A program made the position numbers and the translations under genes. A DNA stretch of 64,000 bases. Source: Candidatus Thermokryptus mobilis (GTDB lineage: Bacteria > Bacteroidota > Ignavibacteria > Kryptoniales > Kryptoniaceae). Within the stretch, counting starts at the first letter, position 1. Each line of letters starts with the position of its first letter. Positions 15,078 to 24,266 of this stretch are shown here, one piece after another. The stretch covers positions 115,454-179,453 of the forward strand of contig NZ_FAOO01000004.1 of NCBI RefSeq assembly GCF_900070205.1, written 5' to 3'. The notes beneath the pieces were generated by a model. That model made no database searches. It had not been told where the DNA came from and worked only from the letters and a program-made list of their open reading frames with translations.

Positions 15078-16073
15078 CTACCATATAGCTATTCCGTCGG
15101 GTTCCTTTCCGGTTTTTATGGTTTTTATAATTTTCCCGTTTTCAATGTCAATTATACTTATTATATCGGCGTTTGAGTTAGCTACATAAACCAGATTTTT
15201 ATCGGCGAATGCGATTCCAATTGGCACTGGGCTATCACCGAATGTTGAGCCGAACAACCGCCCGGAAGTTTCAATATCGGACTTTTCTGCAGTTTTAATC
15301 CGTTTTATGAGAGTTTTACTTTTTGCGTCAATGATTGCGATTTCCCCAGCCCTTGCACAGGATACAACGGCAAATTTTCCATCGCTTGAAATTTTAACCC
15401 TGATTGGGAAGCCATCAACTTTTATTTTCTTTTTAACTTTAAAATTTTTTGCATCAACGACAGCAACACTGTCCTCAGCCCTGTTCGTGACCCAAATTTC
15501 ATTGCCATCTGGTGTTATGTCAATCCCTTCGCTCCCCTTTCCAGTGGGTATGTTTGTTAAAAGTTTTGAATCTTTTAAGTCAATTACACTTACGCTCCCG
15601 GATGCGATGTTCGCAACGAAACATTTTTTCACATCTTTTGAAAGCACAAGCATATGCGAGATATCTTGTTCGGTTTGAATTGATTTTAGGGTCTCGCCGG
15701 TTTTTACATCAACGATGACTATTGATTTGTTCGCTTCAGCTGTTATGATTACTTTATCGTTGTCAATCCAAGCGACGCCATGCGGTCTGCGGTAGTTTTC
15801 AAGGTTTATCGTTTTTTCAACTGTTAATCTCTCAAGGTTAATTAATGTAAGTGTGTTTCCGGGGTTTTCCCGTGTTCCATAGTTTGTTATAATGGCAAAT
15901 TTTTTATCGGGTGAGATGGCAACCTCGTGGGGGGCTTCACCAGTTGGAATCTTTGCAAGGAGTTTATCAGAGCGAAGATCAAAAATCATTGCGTTATTTT
16001 CTGACTTGTTCAGAACGATCAGATTTTGAGCAAAAATAGATGTGGTAAAGATTAACATTAAAATTATGGTCAT
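15078..16073 (-). CDS. Exported YVTN-type beta-propeller protein
   Basis: A 331-residue protein with a signal peptide (cleavage near FAQN, residue 16) and about seven degenerate blades of roughly 40 residues containing motifs such as VANSNADIISIIDIENGKI. This is the YVTN/cytochrome-cd1-like propeller family. Such proteins often act as extracytoplasmic binding scaffolds, but the ligand is unknown. It is the last gene of the seven-gene minus-strand operon, 15 bp after the Crp-type regulator. Confidence 0.9.
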   Translation of the reverse strand: MTIILMLIFTTSIFAQNLIVLNKSENNAMIFDLRSDKLLAKIPTGEAPHEVAISPDKKFAIITNYGTRENPGNTLTLINLERLTVEKTINLENYRRPHGVAWIDNDKVIITAEANKSIVIVDVKTGETLKSIQTEQDISHMLVLSKDVKKCFVANIASGSVSVIDLKDSKLLTNIPTGKGSEGIDITPDGNEIWVTNRAEDSVAVVDAKNFKVKKKIKVDGFPIRVKISSDGKFAVVSCARAGEIAIIDAKSKTLIKRIKTAEKSDIETSGRLFGSTFGDSPVPIGIAFADKNLVYVANSNADIISIIDIENGKIIKTIKTGKEPDGIAIW

Positions 16074-16088
16074 GGCTTTACATGATTT

Positions 16089-16775
16089 TTATTTTTGTTG
16101 TGCAAGTTTTTTTAACTTTTCCAAATTTAAAATTTTTATCTTCCTTCCCTTTACTTCAATCAGACCATCGTCTTGGAGCTTTCTTAAAGCCCTTGACAAT
16201 GTTTCAATCACAGTCCCAAGGTAAGAGGCAAGGGTCGTTCTTGAGATATTTAAAATTATTTCGTCTTTATTTTTGTCTTGGCATTGCTTTGCGTATTCAT
16301 CTACAAGGTATGTTGCGAGTCGCTGTGGGACATCTTTTGATGTCAAGGTTTCAATCTGTTGTGTCAATTGTTTCAATCTTTTTGCGAAACCCTGAAGAAT
16401 TTTAAGAGAGATTTTGGGATTTTTGATAAAAAGGTTTAAAAATTTTTCCTTAGGTATGAAGAGAAGTAATGTCTCCTCAATGGCTTCACAATTTGAATCG
16501 TATGTTTTTCCATCAAACAAGGGAATTTCAGCTACGAGGTTAAACGGTTCAACGATTTGCAAAGTTATATCTCTACCATCTGGGGTAAGTTTAAAAATTC
16601 TCACCGCACCTTTCAATATGATATAAAATCCAAGGTATGGGGCACCTTCTAAAAAAATCGTCTCCTTTTTTGAAAATCTTTTCAATTGCGATATTTGGAC
16701 GAATTTGCGGAGCTCTTCTGTTGTTAATTCCGAGAAAAGAGGTATTTGTCTTATAGTATCTTGGTCTGGTTGCAT
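16089..16775 (-). CDS. Crp/Fnr-family transcription regulator
   Basis: A 228-residue regulator: cyclic-nucleotide-binding beta-roll (about 15-125), long dimer helix and C-terminal winged helix with recognition segment SRTTLASYLGTVIETLSRALR (quoted in part). The Fnr-type N-terminal cysteine cluster is missing, so it is unlikely to sense oxygen through an Fe-S cluster. The phosphate-binding cassette is also not the canonical cAMP form, so the effector is unknown. It sits within an operon, 9 bp after the glycosidase gene, and may control sugar-related genes around it. Confidence 0.92.
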   Translation of the reverse strand: MQPDQDTIRQIPLFSELTTEELRKFVQISQLKRFSKKETIFLEGAPYLGFYIILKGAVRIFKLTPDGRDITLQIVEPFNLVAEIPLFDGKTYDSNCEAIEETLLLFIPKEKFLNLFIKNPKISLKILQGFAKRLKQLTQQIETLTSKDVPQRLATYLVDEYAKQCQDKNKDEIILNISRTTLASYLGTVIETLSRALRKLQDDGLIEVKGRKIKILNLEKLKKLAQQK

Positions 16776-16784
16776 TTTAAGTTT

Positions 16785-19079
16785 CTACTTTATTTCAATA
16801 AGAGCAAGGATATACGCCCCTGCGCCGAAACCAACCATCGGATATTGCCCTTGATAATCGGAATTTAATTCATCATAAAGTTCGGCTATTAAATTGAAGT
16901 TCAAATTTGATTGTTCGGTTATCCATTTCAAAATTTTCTGTGCTTCTTTTTTAAGTCCAACTTTGTTCATCGCGACCGTAACCCTTAGATCAATGAACAC
17001 CCACTCCTGTCTATCGTACCAATCGCCGTTGTTAACTCTGAAGAAACCGAAACGATTTTTTATTTTCAAATTTTTCTTTATCGCTTCAATTGTATTTATA
17101 GCAATTTTATCGTTTGGCGGGATGATCCCGAAGTTTATAGCTTCCACAACGCTTGCGTCAAAGTATTCGTGGTCGGTTTCTGATCTTGCTTCAAGCGTTC
17201 CTTTTATGACATAGTTTTCATCAACGAAGTGTTTCAAGAATGCGGAGAGCATTGAATCGGCAAAAGAGTTATAGAACTTTTCTGCGGTTTTGTCCTTCAA
17301 AATCCCAGCAAGTTTTGCAATGGATTTTAAGCCCTTTATTCCAGCTATCGTCGTGTATGCATAATGTTTCCCGGGTAGATGTCTTTCCCAAGGTCCCGAT
17401 TCAGCTCTTATCACACCGAGTTCATCTCTTGAAGCTATGATTACATCTGCGATTTTCGTCGTCAATGTATCCCAGTAGGTTACTGCAAAGTCAACATCTC
17501 CTGATTTCTCAACATAATTTGCGAAAGCTTGAAGGAAGAGTCCAAATCCATCAAGTTCAATGTTTGGTCCATCTTCGTTATGGTCTGATTCTTCAACCCC
17601 ATCGCCGTAGTATTTGCAAACAGTTATCTTGTAATCTCTTTTAACGCCATAATCTTTGCCATCTTTATGTATAAACTTTTTATAAAAGCCCGTTTTTGCC
17701 TTGAGCATGAATTCAAGTGCTGATTTAGCTTCATTAAAATAACCAAGTTCAATTAATGCATTAATTGCATAAAATCCATCTCTTACCCAAGTATAAGTCC
17801 ACTCACCGGGGGGAAGTGAAGCAAGAATTTGACCATATGGGTTTCCAATCTCACGGCATTGAGCCATTTTCAAAATCGCGATTGATTGATTGAAAAGTTC
17901 TTTTTCTTTCTTCGTTAATTTAAAGGGATGCTCTCGTTTAAATTTCTCCCAAAATTTTATCTCATCGTTTAAAATGTTCTCGTTTTCCATCAACTTGCGG
18001 AATTCCTCATTTTGCCCATCAATTGGTGTGGAAATAAATACGCGCTTTTCAATCTCCCCACCGCTTCCATCGCTTCTCTTGACGGATTTCGTCCGTATGG
18101 CTCTTTTGAGTTTCATCTGTTGAAAGTCAATGACATTGCTTATCTGGTCTTCCGATGAAATCGGTCCGTAGAGTGTATTGGCTCTGAAATAGATTTTGCT
18201 TTGTTTGTATTTTTTATTCACCCTACAAATTGCAACCATGACAGGGGCGTTAGCTTGATATGTCATAAAGTAGAAAACTTGAACGCCGAGTTTTTTATAA
18301 CTTGCTGAAATTATCCCCGTTCCGTTTATGTAGCCGATTTCATCTTCAGGAATTTCGGACAAATCATATTTTTGACCGTTAAGTTCAACTATGAAGTTTG
18401 CATCGTAAATTAAATTCTGCGTTGTTTTTTTATCAGATGTTATTTTGTAGATGTGCTCGTAAAATGCAACGAGTTGATGTTTTTCAGCACTGTAAATTAT
18501 AGCACCAAAGCCATTGCTTGAGACGAGCGAGTTTATTGAGCGATGTGGTTTGATGTTTTCCTTCATGACGAGTTTAAAATCTTTCTTCAAAATTATTCCA
18601 ATTGGTCCTTTGTGAATCCCACCGTCAAATCCAAAATCGCAGACTCTAACCGCGAGGACATTATTTTTTGTTTTTAGCAAGCCCTTCGGAATTTCATATG
18701 CTCTTAAAGTTGTCCATTCGGTTTTTCTCTCGGGTGGGAATTTACCCGTCTCACCAATTTTAACACCATTTAAATATGTTTCATCTGCATCGTCTATTTT
18801 GCCAAGCAGGAGTATTAACTCTTGTGTCATTAAGTTAGAAGGGACATCAAAATGTAATCTATACCAAACAAAGCCATCATAATTTTCAAATCCCTGGCTT
18901 TCAAAAGTTGCTGGAACTTTTAACTTCGTCCATTTTGAATCGTCAATCTCTGGAGATGCCCATTTCAAGTCGTCCCCAGTTTTAAAGAGCCATTCACCAG
19001 CAAGGTTTATCTGTAGTTTTAAGTTCTGAGTGAACGAAGTTGTAAATGCCAGAAAAAGCAACAGAAAAAGTTTTCTCAT
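16785..19079 (-). CDS. Exported GH15-like glycoside hydrolase with N-terminal jelly-roll domain
   Basis: From ATG 19079 the product has 764 residues: signal peptide (about 1-17), a GH2-type galactose-binding jelly roll (about 22-180), a long beta-rich linker region and a C-terminal (alpha/alpha)6 domain. The catalytic-domain signatures resemble glucoamylase-like GH15: YTWVRDGFYAINAL near 428, ESGPWERHLPG near 559-569 and AELYDE near 738, the last two supplying the expected acidic pair. It probably hydrolyses alpha-glucans or related oligosaccharides outside the cytoplasm. A longer frame to 19172 lies inside the upstream gene and is rejected. The ATG overlaps the esterase stop (ATGA). The upstream protein carries the same jelly roll. 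Confidence 0.85.
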   Translation of the reverse strand: MRKLFLLLFLAFTTSFTQNLKLQINLAGEWLFKTGDDLKWASPEIDDSKWTKLKVPATFESQGFENYDGFVWYRLHFDVPSNLMTQELILLLGKIDDADETYLNGVKIGETGKFPPERKTEWTTLRAYEIPKGLLKTKNNVLAVRVCDFGFDGGIHKGPIGIILKKDFKLVMKENIKPHRSINSLVSSNGFGAIIYSAEKHQLVAFYEHIYKITSDKKTTQNLIYDANFIVELNGQKYDLSEIPEDEIGYINGTGIISASYKKLGVQVFYFMTYQANAPVMVAICRVNKKYKQSKIYFRANTLYGPISSEDQISNVIDFQQMKLKRAIRTKSVKRSDGSGGEIEKRVFISTPIDGQNEEFRKLMENENILNDEIKFWEKFKREHPFKLTKKEKELFNQSIAILKMAQCREIGNPYGQILASLPPGEWTYTWVRDGFYAINALIELGYFNEAKSALEFMLKAKTGFYKKFIHKDGKDYGVKRDYKITVCKYYGDGVEESDHNEDGPNIELDGFGLFLQAFANYVEKSGDVDFAVTYWDTLTTKIADVIIASRDELGVIRAESGPWERHLPGKHYAYTTIAGIKGLKSIAKLAGILKDKTAEKFYNSFADSMLSAFLKHFVDENYVIKGTLEARSETDHEYFDASVVEAINFGIIPPNDKIAINTIEAIKKNLKIKNRFGFFRVNNGDWYDRQEWVFIDLRVTVAMNKVGLKKEAQKILKWITEQSNLNFNLIAELYDELNSDYQGQYPMVGFGAGAYILALIEIK

Positions 19080-20773
19080 TGTGTTTTCAGTTTTTCTTTT
19101 ATTCTGACATATTTGCTCTTGTAGAATGAATTTGAGTGAAACACAAGGTTTTCCGCAAAGTGCGAGAACCAAAAGTCGCGATTATGTTCCCCAGGATAAA
19201 TTTTAAAAGTGTGTGGAATTCCTTTGCTTTTTAGTATCTCGTGCATTTTTATGTTTGCATCCTTAAGCCAATCTTTATCTCCAACATAGAAAAATATGTT
19301 CAAGCTGTCAAAATGTTCTTTCGCTAATCCCTGTGCTATCGTTGTCGGTTGTATTGATTTCCAGTAAAGCGAGTCACCGCCGTGGATATCTTTTCTTTCT
19401 TTGACTCTTTCAAAGGGAACTTCCAGTGCGCCCATCATGCTTCCTATGCTGATGAATTTATCAAAGTATTTGAAGCCAAGTGACATTGCACCGAATCCGC
19501 CCATTGACACACCATCTATCCCGCGTGTCTCACGATGCGGAATTGTCCTAAATGTTGCATCAACATAATTTATCAAATCATCTGTGATGTATTGTTCATA
19601 CATTTTTTTCCTGTCGTATGTGTTTGCATAGAATGAAGTGTCACCGTCAGGCATTATTATGATCATCTCAACGATTTTCCCAATTTTTATCAAGCTATCA
19701 ACGACTGTGTTTATATTGTCGTATTTCCAGGACTCATCACTTCCGCCATAGCCATGGAGGAGATAAAGTGTCGGGTATCTTTTGCTGATGTCAATGTCAT
19801 AGCTTGGGGGCAGATAGACGAAAAATGTTCTTTCTTCCTTTAACCAATCGGAATAAAATTTCGCCCTGAAAAATCTACTTCTATTTCCAATTTCAAGGAG
19901 CGAACCATTTTCATATTTGAAATACTTTATTTGTTCATCGCTGAATTTTAAGTTTCCGGTAGCATCTTTTATCAAACGAACATAATCAGCTACAAGAACA
20001 CTGTCATTTTCAGGCGAGTGATAAACCTTGAAATCAACATAGTCAATTGAGTATCTGTTTTGTGTTAAAAAGTCGCTGATCTGTCCGAGGTCTCTTTTCC
20101 AAAGCGTGTATGTCTTTTCATTTTCTCTGTACTTCGGACTTAGGAAAGCAAGGTATGATGTCAAGCGTCCCGTTGTCAAAAGTGAATCCATTATTTTAAC
20201 CGTGAGGAATACGGAGTTAAATTCTTTCTCGGAAGCCAATCTTTTCGTTTCATTTTTAAACTTCCAAAGTTCATCTCTTGAAATTATCATAACCGGACCG
20301 TCGTAGATTCCACCACTGAGACCCTTGTCCTCAACTCTGACTGCAATCACATTATCGGAGTCATATTTTATCAAGTCGTTCGGGATAAAATAAATTCTCT
20401 CCTGTGTCCATCCGTTTGTCAACCCAATGAGTTCCCCATTGAAATAGACCCTGTCGTTATCGTCTATTTTCCCAAGGTAGAGGTAAATTTTTTTCGTTTT
20501 GAAATACCCGGGGATTTGGATGTGTTTTCTATACCAAGCGATGCCATCAAAGTTATAACCTTGTTTCTCCCATTGAGATGGGACTTTGATTTCAACCCAG
20601 CCGAATTCGTCAAGTTTGAACTCGCTGTATTTTTCATCATCACCTATTCTAAATAACCATTTCCCAGAAAGGTCAATTGTTTCCGATTTTTCCAAGCCGT
20701 TTAATTTTTGGTTTTGATAAGTGCTACAACCAACAAGTAAAACTGCAAAGAGCAACACCGCATAAATTTTCAT
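19076..20773 (-). CDS. Lipoprotein esterase with N-terminal jelly-roll domain
   Basis: A 565-residue lipoprotein (lipobox LLVGC, C16). Residues about 30-170 form a GH2-type jelly roll very like that of the next gene (LSGKWLF, GIAWYRKH and KIDDNDRVYFNG motifs). A linker domain follows, then an esterase-D/Fes-type alpha/beta hydrolase: YLLHGYGGSDESW oxyanion region, GVSMGGFG nucleophile elbow near 423 and a terminal GEHNRDFW His. Likely a carbohydrate or acyl esterase acting with the neighbouring glycosidase. It begins one base after PNP ends. Confidence 0.87.
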   Translation of the reverse strand: MKIYAVLLFAVLLVGCSTYQNQKLNGLEKSETIDLSGKWLFRIGDDEKYSEFKLDEFGWVEIKVPSQWEKQGYNFDGIAWYRKHIQIPGYFKTKKIYLYLGKIDDNDRVYFNGELIGLTNGWTQERIYFIPNDLIKYDSDNVIAVRVEDKGLSGGIYDGPVMIISRDELWKFKNETKRLASEKEFNSVFLTVKIMDSLLTTGRLTSYLAFLSPKYRENEKTYTLWKRDLGQISDFLTQNRYSIDYVDFKVYHSPENDSVLVADYVRLIKDATGNLKFSDEQIKYFKYENGSLLEIGNRSRFFRAKFYSDWLKEERTFFVYLPPSYDIDISKRYPTLYLLHGYGGSDESWKYDNINTVVDSLIKIGKIVEMIIIMPDGDTSFYANTYDRKKMYEQYITDDLINYVDATFRTIPHRETRGIDGVSMGGFGAMSLGFKYFDKFISIGSMMGALEVPFERVKERKDIHGGDSLYWKSIQPTTIAQGLAKEHFDSLNIFFYVGDKDWLKDANIKMHEILKSKGIPHTFKIYPGEHNRDFWFSHFAENLVFHSNSFYKSKYVRIKEKLKTQ

Positions 20774-20774
20774 C

Positions 20775-21593
20775 TCAAATGCCGATTTGTTTTATTTTTT
20801 TGATTACTTCTTTGATTAAAAGCGAGAATTCGTTTTTGACCTTGCTTGCTACAGCTGTGACTTCCTCGTGAGAGAGTTTGTTTTTGCTTATGCCAGCTGC
20901 ATAGTTTGTGATGCAGGATATTCCAAGGACTCTCATCCCAAGGAAATTTGCGGTTATGACTTCGGGGACGGTTGACATGCCAACAGCGTCGCAACCGATT
21001 TTTCTTAACATTTCAACTTCGGCTGGTGTTTCATAATTTGGACCTCTGACTCCGCAGTAAATCCCCTCGCGAATTGATATCCCAAGTTCAATCCCAGTTT
21101 CAATTGCGATTTTTTTCAATCTATCGTCGTATGCCGGGTGATTCATCCTTTTTAAATTTTGTGGAAAGATTAGGAGTGGATTTAGGAACATAAAGTTTAT
21201 GTGATCAGCTATGACCATAAGGTCGCCGGGTTTAAAGTTCTTGTTCAATCCGCCGGCTGCGTTTGTCACAATTAGAATTTTCACGCCAAGTTCATTTGCG
21301 ACGAGCACAGGGTAGATTACATTTTCTATCTCACCGGACTCGTAAAAGTGAATCCTCCCTTGAAACCCCAAAACACGAACATCGTTCAATTCCCCGAAGA
21401 CGAGATTTCCAGCATGACCTTCAACAGTTGGTTGGGGGTAGTTTGGGATTTTTTCGGTTTTGATTTTTGTCTTATTTTTAAATTCTTCCGCAAGTTCACC
21501 AAGCCCTGAACCAAGGATTATCGCTATTTCCGGATTAAAATCGCCGATCAGATTCCTTATGTAGGAAATGCTTTCTTCAACTTTTGCTTTCAT
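20775..21593 (-). CDS. Purine nucleoside phosphorylase (PNP-I type)
   Basis: A trimeric-type PNP of about 272 residues splitting inosine or guanosine with phosphate. Motifs: GSGLG phosphate loop near 28-32, EGHAGNLVFG, NAAGGLN near 110, YETPAEVEMLR and MSTVPEV, and a base-recognition C-terminus with ITNYAAG. The ATG at 21593 is preferred; a TTG five codons further upstream (21608) is possible. It overlaps the flippase-like gene by 17 bp. It fits purine salvage with hpt at 2729. Confidence 0.93.
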   Translation of the reverse strand: MKAKVEESISYIRNLIGDFNPEIAIILGSGLGELAEEFKNKTKIKTEKIPNYPQPTVEGHAGNLVFGELNDVRVLGFQGRIHFYESGEIENVIYPVLVANELGVKILIVTNAAGGLNKNFKPGDLMVIADHINFMFLNPLLIFPQNLKRMNHPAYDDRLKKIAIETGIELGISIREGIYCGVRGPNYETPAEVEMLRKIGCDAVGMSTVPEVITANFLGMRVLGISCITNYAAGISKNKLSHEEVTAVASKVKNEFSLLIKEVIKKIKQIGI

Positions 21594-22530
21594 TTTTAAA
21601 CTTTTCAAATCTTTTTTGAAAGATGTAGAGCGCTATTAACCCAAGACCAACGGCGAACCAAAGCGTCGCAAATCTTATTATGATGGTTATGGCTACGGCT
21701 GTTTCTTTTTGAACTTTATTTATGATGAGTAATCCCGTCATGCTACCCTCCGTAAGTCCAAGACCACCAGGGAGCATTGATACAGCGCCAGCGATTGTTG
21801 AAAACGAATAAATGAATGTGGCAAGATTTAGCGAAAAAGCGCCAAGATATGCCTTTACCGTTAGGTAAAATCCGACACACTCAGAAAACCATGACAGTGT
21901 TGAAATAAGAACGGTTGGGATCAAAGTTTTAATTTTTAGAAGTTCAGCTATGCTGTCGTAAGCTGTGTTAATTTTTTGGGAGAGATTGTCACTGGTTAGT
22001 TTTTTTGTCCAATTCAAAATAAAGTTGAAAAATTCCCTCTTACTTACAGCGAGTGTCCCGGCGATTAGTGTAATTCCGACACCGGCGATTACCCCCTTGC
22101 CGTAGTTGAAGTAAAAAGCGCCAAAGAGCGCAAGTAGAAGAAGCGCTAAAAAGTCAGTTAATCTTTCAGCTATTACGATCGGGGCAGAGCGTGATATTTG
22201 AACATTATCCGTCAACTTCAACAAGTATGATTTTAACGCTTCCCCAATTTTTCCCGGGGTAACGGACATAGTTAAACCGCTTATGAAGACAATTAAACTT
22301 TTGAAGGTTGAAATTTTTATTCCGAGTTTCTTCAGATAAAATTCCCATCTAGCAAAGCGGATTAAATAATTCAGAATTGAAAGCAATAAAATTGGAGCGA
22401 TGAGGAGCCAATTGAAGCTTTTAATTGCGTTGATTAATTCAGCGACATTGGCATAGAAAGATAAGATGGCAAGTATCAGTATGCCGACGAAGATTGATGC
22501 AAGTATTTTTTTGTGGAGGTTTTCAATCAT
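21577..22530 (-). CDS. Lysylphosphatidylglycerol synthase-TM/AglD-type flippase-like membrane protein
   Basis: A 317-residue polytopic protein with about eight membrane helices, the conserved RFARWEFYLKKLG and SVTPGKIGEALKSYLL segments and a PGGLGLTEGS motif. These define the UPF0104/LPG-synthase-TM family, which includes AglD, MprF-flippase domains and glycosyl-carrier membrane proteins. The substrate is unknown; a lipid-linked sugar or lipid is likely. It overlaps maf by 8 bp. Confidence 0.9.
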   Translation of the reverse strand: MIENLHKKILASIFVGILILAILSFYANVAELINAIKSFNWLLIAPILLLSILNYLIRFARWEFYLKKLGIKISTFKSLIVFISGLTMSVTPGKIGEALKSYLLKLTDNVQISRSAPIVIAERLTDFLALLLLALFGAFYFNYGKGVIAGVGITLIAGTLAVSKREFFNFILNWTKKLTSDNLSQKINTAYDSIAELLKIKTLIPTVLISTLSWFSECVGFYLTVKAYLGAFSLNLATFIYSFSTIAGAVSMLPGGLGLTEGSMTGLLIINKVQKETAVAITIIIRFATLWFAVGLGLIALYIFQKRFEKFKNESKS

Positions 22531-23110
22531 CGGAGAGAAATTCTTTCATTCTAAGGTAAAACTTCGTCAGTGGGAAACCCACGACATTGTAGAAGCACCC
22601 GTTTATTTTCTCAACGAAGACAGCACCGTAATCATCTTGAATGCCATATGCCCCAGCTTTGTCAAGCGGTGAGCCAGTTGCAACATATTCATCTATCTCC
22701 TCATCGCTTAATTCTCTAAACTTGACATCCGTGACTTCAAAATCGGAGATAAATCTTCCAGTTTTGGTGTCAAGTATTGTGAAGCCAGTATATACCTGAT
22801 GTGTTTTTCCTGAAAGTTTTCTTAACATTTGTTTTGCTTCGTTTGGGTCTTTCGGTTTATTTATTATTTCGCCTTCAAGGACAACTATCGTGTCAGCTGA
22901 TATTATAATTGCGTCATCGTATTTTTTTGCGACCTCCGTTGCTTTTTTCTTTGAAAGGTTTAGGACATGGTCTGCGGGAGAAATTGATTGAATTGAGTCC
23001 TCGTCAATACCGCTTGGGTGAACTGTGAATTTGAGCCCGATCTGTTTTAAAAGCACTTGTCTTCTTGGTGAAGCGGATGCAAGAACTATCGGTTTATTTA
23101 TTTTAAGCAT
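22523..23110 (-). CDS. maf: Maf-family nucleotide pyrophosphatase
   Basis: A 195-residue Maf/YhdE-type protein with LASASPRRQVLLKQIG at the N-terminus, SADTIVVLEGEIINKP in the middle and GAYGIQDDYG near the C-terminus. The family hydrolyses dTTP, UTP or modified nucleotides to the monophosphate and is a housecleaning enzyme. It is first in the seven-gene minus-strand operon. A terminator for the preceding gene lies just upstream. Confidence 0.95.
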   Translation of the reverse strand: MLKINKPIVLASASPRRQVLLKQIGLKFTVHPSGIDEDSIQSISPADHVLNLSKKKATEVAKKYDDAIIISADTIVVLEGEIINKPKDPNEAKQMLRKLSGKTHQVYTGFTILDTKTGRFISDFEVTDVKFRELSDEEIDEYVATGSPLDKAGAYGIQDDYGAVFVEKINGCFYNVVGFPLTKFYLRMKEFLSDD

Positions 23111-23131
23111 TTTTCAAATTCGTTTATTAAC

Positions 23132-23159
23132 AAAAAATCCCGACACGAGGTCGGGATTA
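23132..23159 (-). terminator. Rho-independent terminator
   Basis: On the minus strand AATCCCGA (from 23158) pairs with TCGGGATT (to 23136), followed by six T. It ends the transcript of the small exported protein at 23204-23596 before maf. Confidence 0.88.
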
Positions 23160-23203
23160 AATTAAGAAATGAAAATTTTAAATTCAAAAGAATCGGGGGA
23201 AAA

Positions 23204-23596
23204 TTATCTGAACATCGCCTTGATGCTTCCCCAGGTCCTTTTGACGCTTGAGACCTTGTGAAGCACCGTTATCGGACCGACATAAAAAGAACCGTTGTTC
23301 GTTACGACTTGGAGTCGGTAAAAGTAGATGTTATCTGTCTGTTTAAAGGCGGATGCGTCAATATATTCGTAGATTGAGTTGCTACCCTTTGGTGAAATTT
23401 CAGCAAGTTTTGCGAATTCACTTGATTGATTTACGCCTCTTTCAAGGACGAATTTTTGAACCCCTGTCTCATCGGATGTTTTCCAACGAATTATGACATT
23501 ATCATTTTGGCTTTGTGCTGTGAAATATTCAACTACAGTTCCAGCTATTGAAATAGCGAAGGTAAGTGCGAGAATTAAAAAAAGTGCTTTCTTCAT
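23204..23596 (-). CDS. Small exported protein with fibronectin-III-like fold
   Basis: A 130-residue protein with a signal peptide (about 1-19) and one beta-sandwich-like domain containing IIRWKTSDETGVQKFVLER, a pattern seen in Fn3 and T9SS-associated surface modules. There is no sorting domain at the end; the C-terminus is basic (KRTWGSIKAMFR). It has its own promoter-like sequence and terminator, so it is monocistronic. The function is unknown. Confidence 0.8.
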   Translation of the reverse strand: MKKALFLILALTFAISIAGTVVEYFTAQSQNDNVIIRWKTSDETGVQKFVLERGVNQSSEFAKLAEISPKGSNSIYEYIDASAFKQTDNIYFYRLQVVTNNGSFYVGPITVLHKVSSVKRTWGSIKAMFR

Positions 23597-23624
23597 CGTG
23601 TTTAACCTTTTTATTTTCAGTTCA

Positions 23625-23653
23625 AAGTTAATACAATTTTAGGTAAAAGTCAA
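23625..23653 (-). promoter_or_regulatory. Possible promoter of the Fn3-like gene
   Basis: On the minus strand TTGACT (23653-23648), a 17-nt spacer and TAACTT (23630-23625), about 30 bases before the ATG. The -35 is consensus and the -10 is weak. Confidence 0.5.
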
Positions 23654-23680
23654 GAATTTGGGAAGTGGCGCAGAGCACAC

Positions 23681-23709
23681 TTGACATAGTGATTTTTTTG
23701 AGTTATATT
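23681..23709 (+). promoter_or_regulatory. Sigma70-type promoter of the biotin carrier gene
   Basis: TTGACA (23681-23686), a 17-nt spacer and TATATT (23704-23709), 29 bases before the ATG. This is one of the closest matches to consensus in the window and is divergent from the Fn3-like gene. Confidence 0.8.
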
Positions 23710-23738
23710 TAAATCGTAAAATACAGGTTGAGAGACGA

Positions 23739-24248
23739 ATGAAGGTAATTGTTAACGATTTAAGTTTTGATGTTGATTTACAGAAAAAGGAACACGGGAA
23801 GTTTGAGGCGGAAATAGGGGGGGAAAAGTTTAAGGTTGAAATTTTAAACCTCTCAAAAAATGAGATAACCCTTTCAATAGATGGCAAAGTATTTAATTTC
23901 AGTTTTAGTTTTAATGGGGAAACGATCAATTTGGTTGATTCAATTTCCGATTATGAGTGTAGGGTCTTGAACAAATTTCAGGAGTTAATAGATTCCTACC
24001 GAAGCACCTACCTTGATAAAGAGAAAAGTGAGAAAATCTTAAAATCACCTATGCCTGGGCTTATAACCAAGATTCTTGTCAAGCCCGGGATGAAAATTAA
24101 AATTGGGGACAAGCTCTTAATTCTTGAAGCCATGAAGATGGAAAACGAGATCAGGAGCGATGTTGAAGGGACGATTGAAGCAATACTTGTCAATGAGGGT
24201 GATGCGGTTGAAAAGGGAGCAGAACTGTTGAAAATTTCTTCAAACTAA
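23739..24248 (+). CDS. Biotin carboxyl carrier protein
   Basis: A 169-residue protein: an N-terminal domain of about 85 residues, a linker and a C-terminal biotinyl domain with LEAMKMENEI (the biotinylated Lys near 133) and SPMPGLITKILVKPG. No carboxylase or decarboxylase subunit lies beside it, so the partner (acyl-CoA or pyruvate/oxaloacetate-type) is encoded elsewhere. The FadL-type porin gene follows 18 bp later in the same transcript, which hints at fatty-acid or propionyl metabolism but proves nothing. Confidence 0.92.
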   Translation: MKVIVNDLSFDVDLQKKEHGKFEAEIGGEKFKVEILNLSKNEITLSIDGKVFNFSFSFNGETINLVDSISDYECRVLNKFQELIDSYRSTYLDKEKSEKILKSPMPGLITKILVKPGMKIKIGDKLLILEAMKMENEIRSDVEGTIEAILVNEGDAVEKGAELLKISSN

Positions 24249-24266
24249 ACAAAAAGTGGAGGAAAT

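Noticed and set aside
15307-15678. 123-residue plus-strand frame inside the YVTN propeller gene
   Set aside because: It is complementary to a repeat-rich coding gene and has no start signal.
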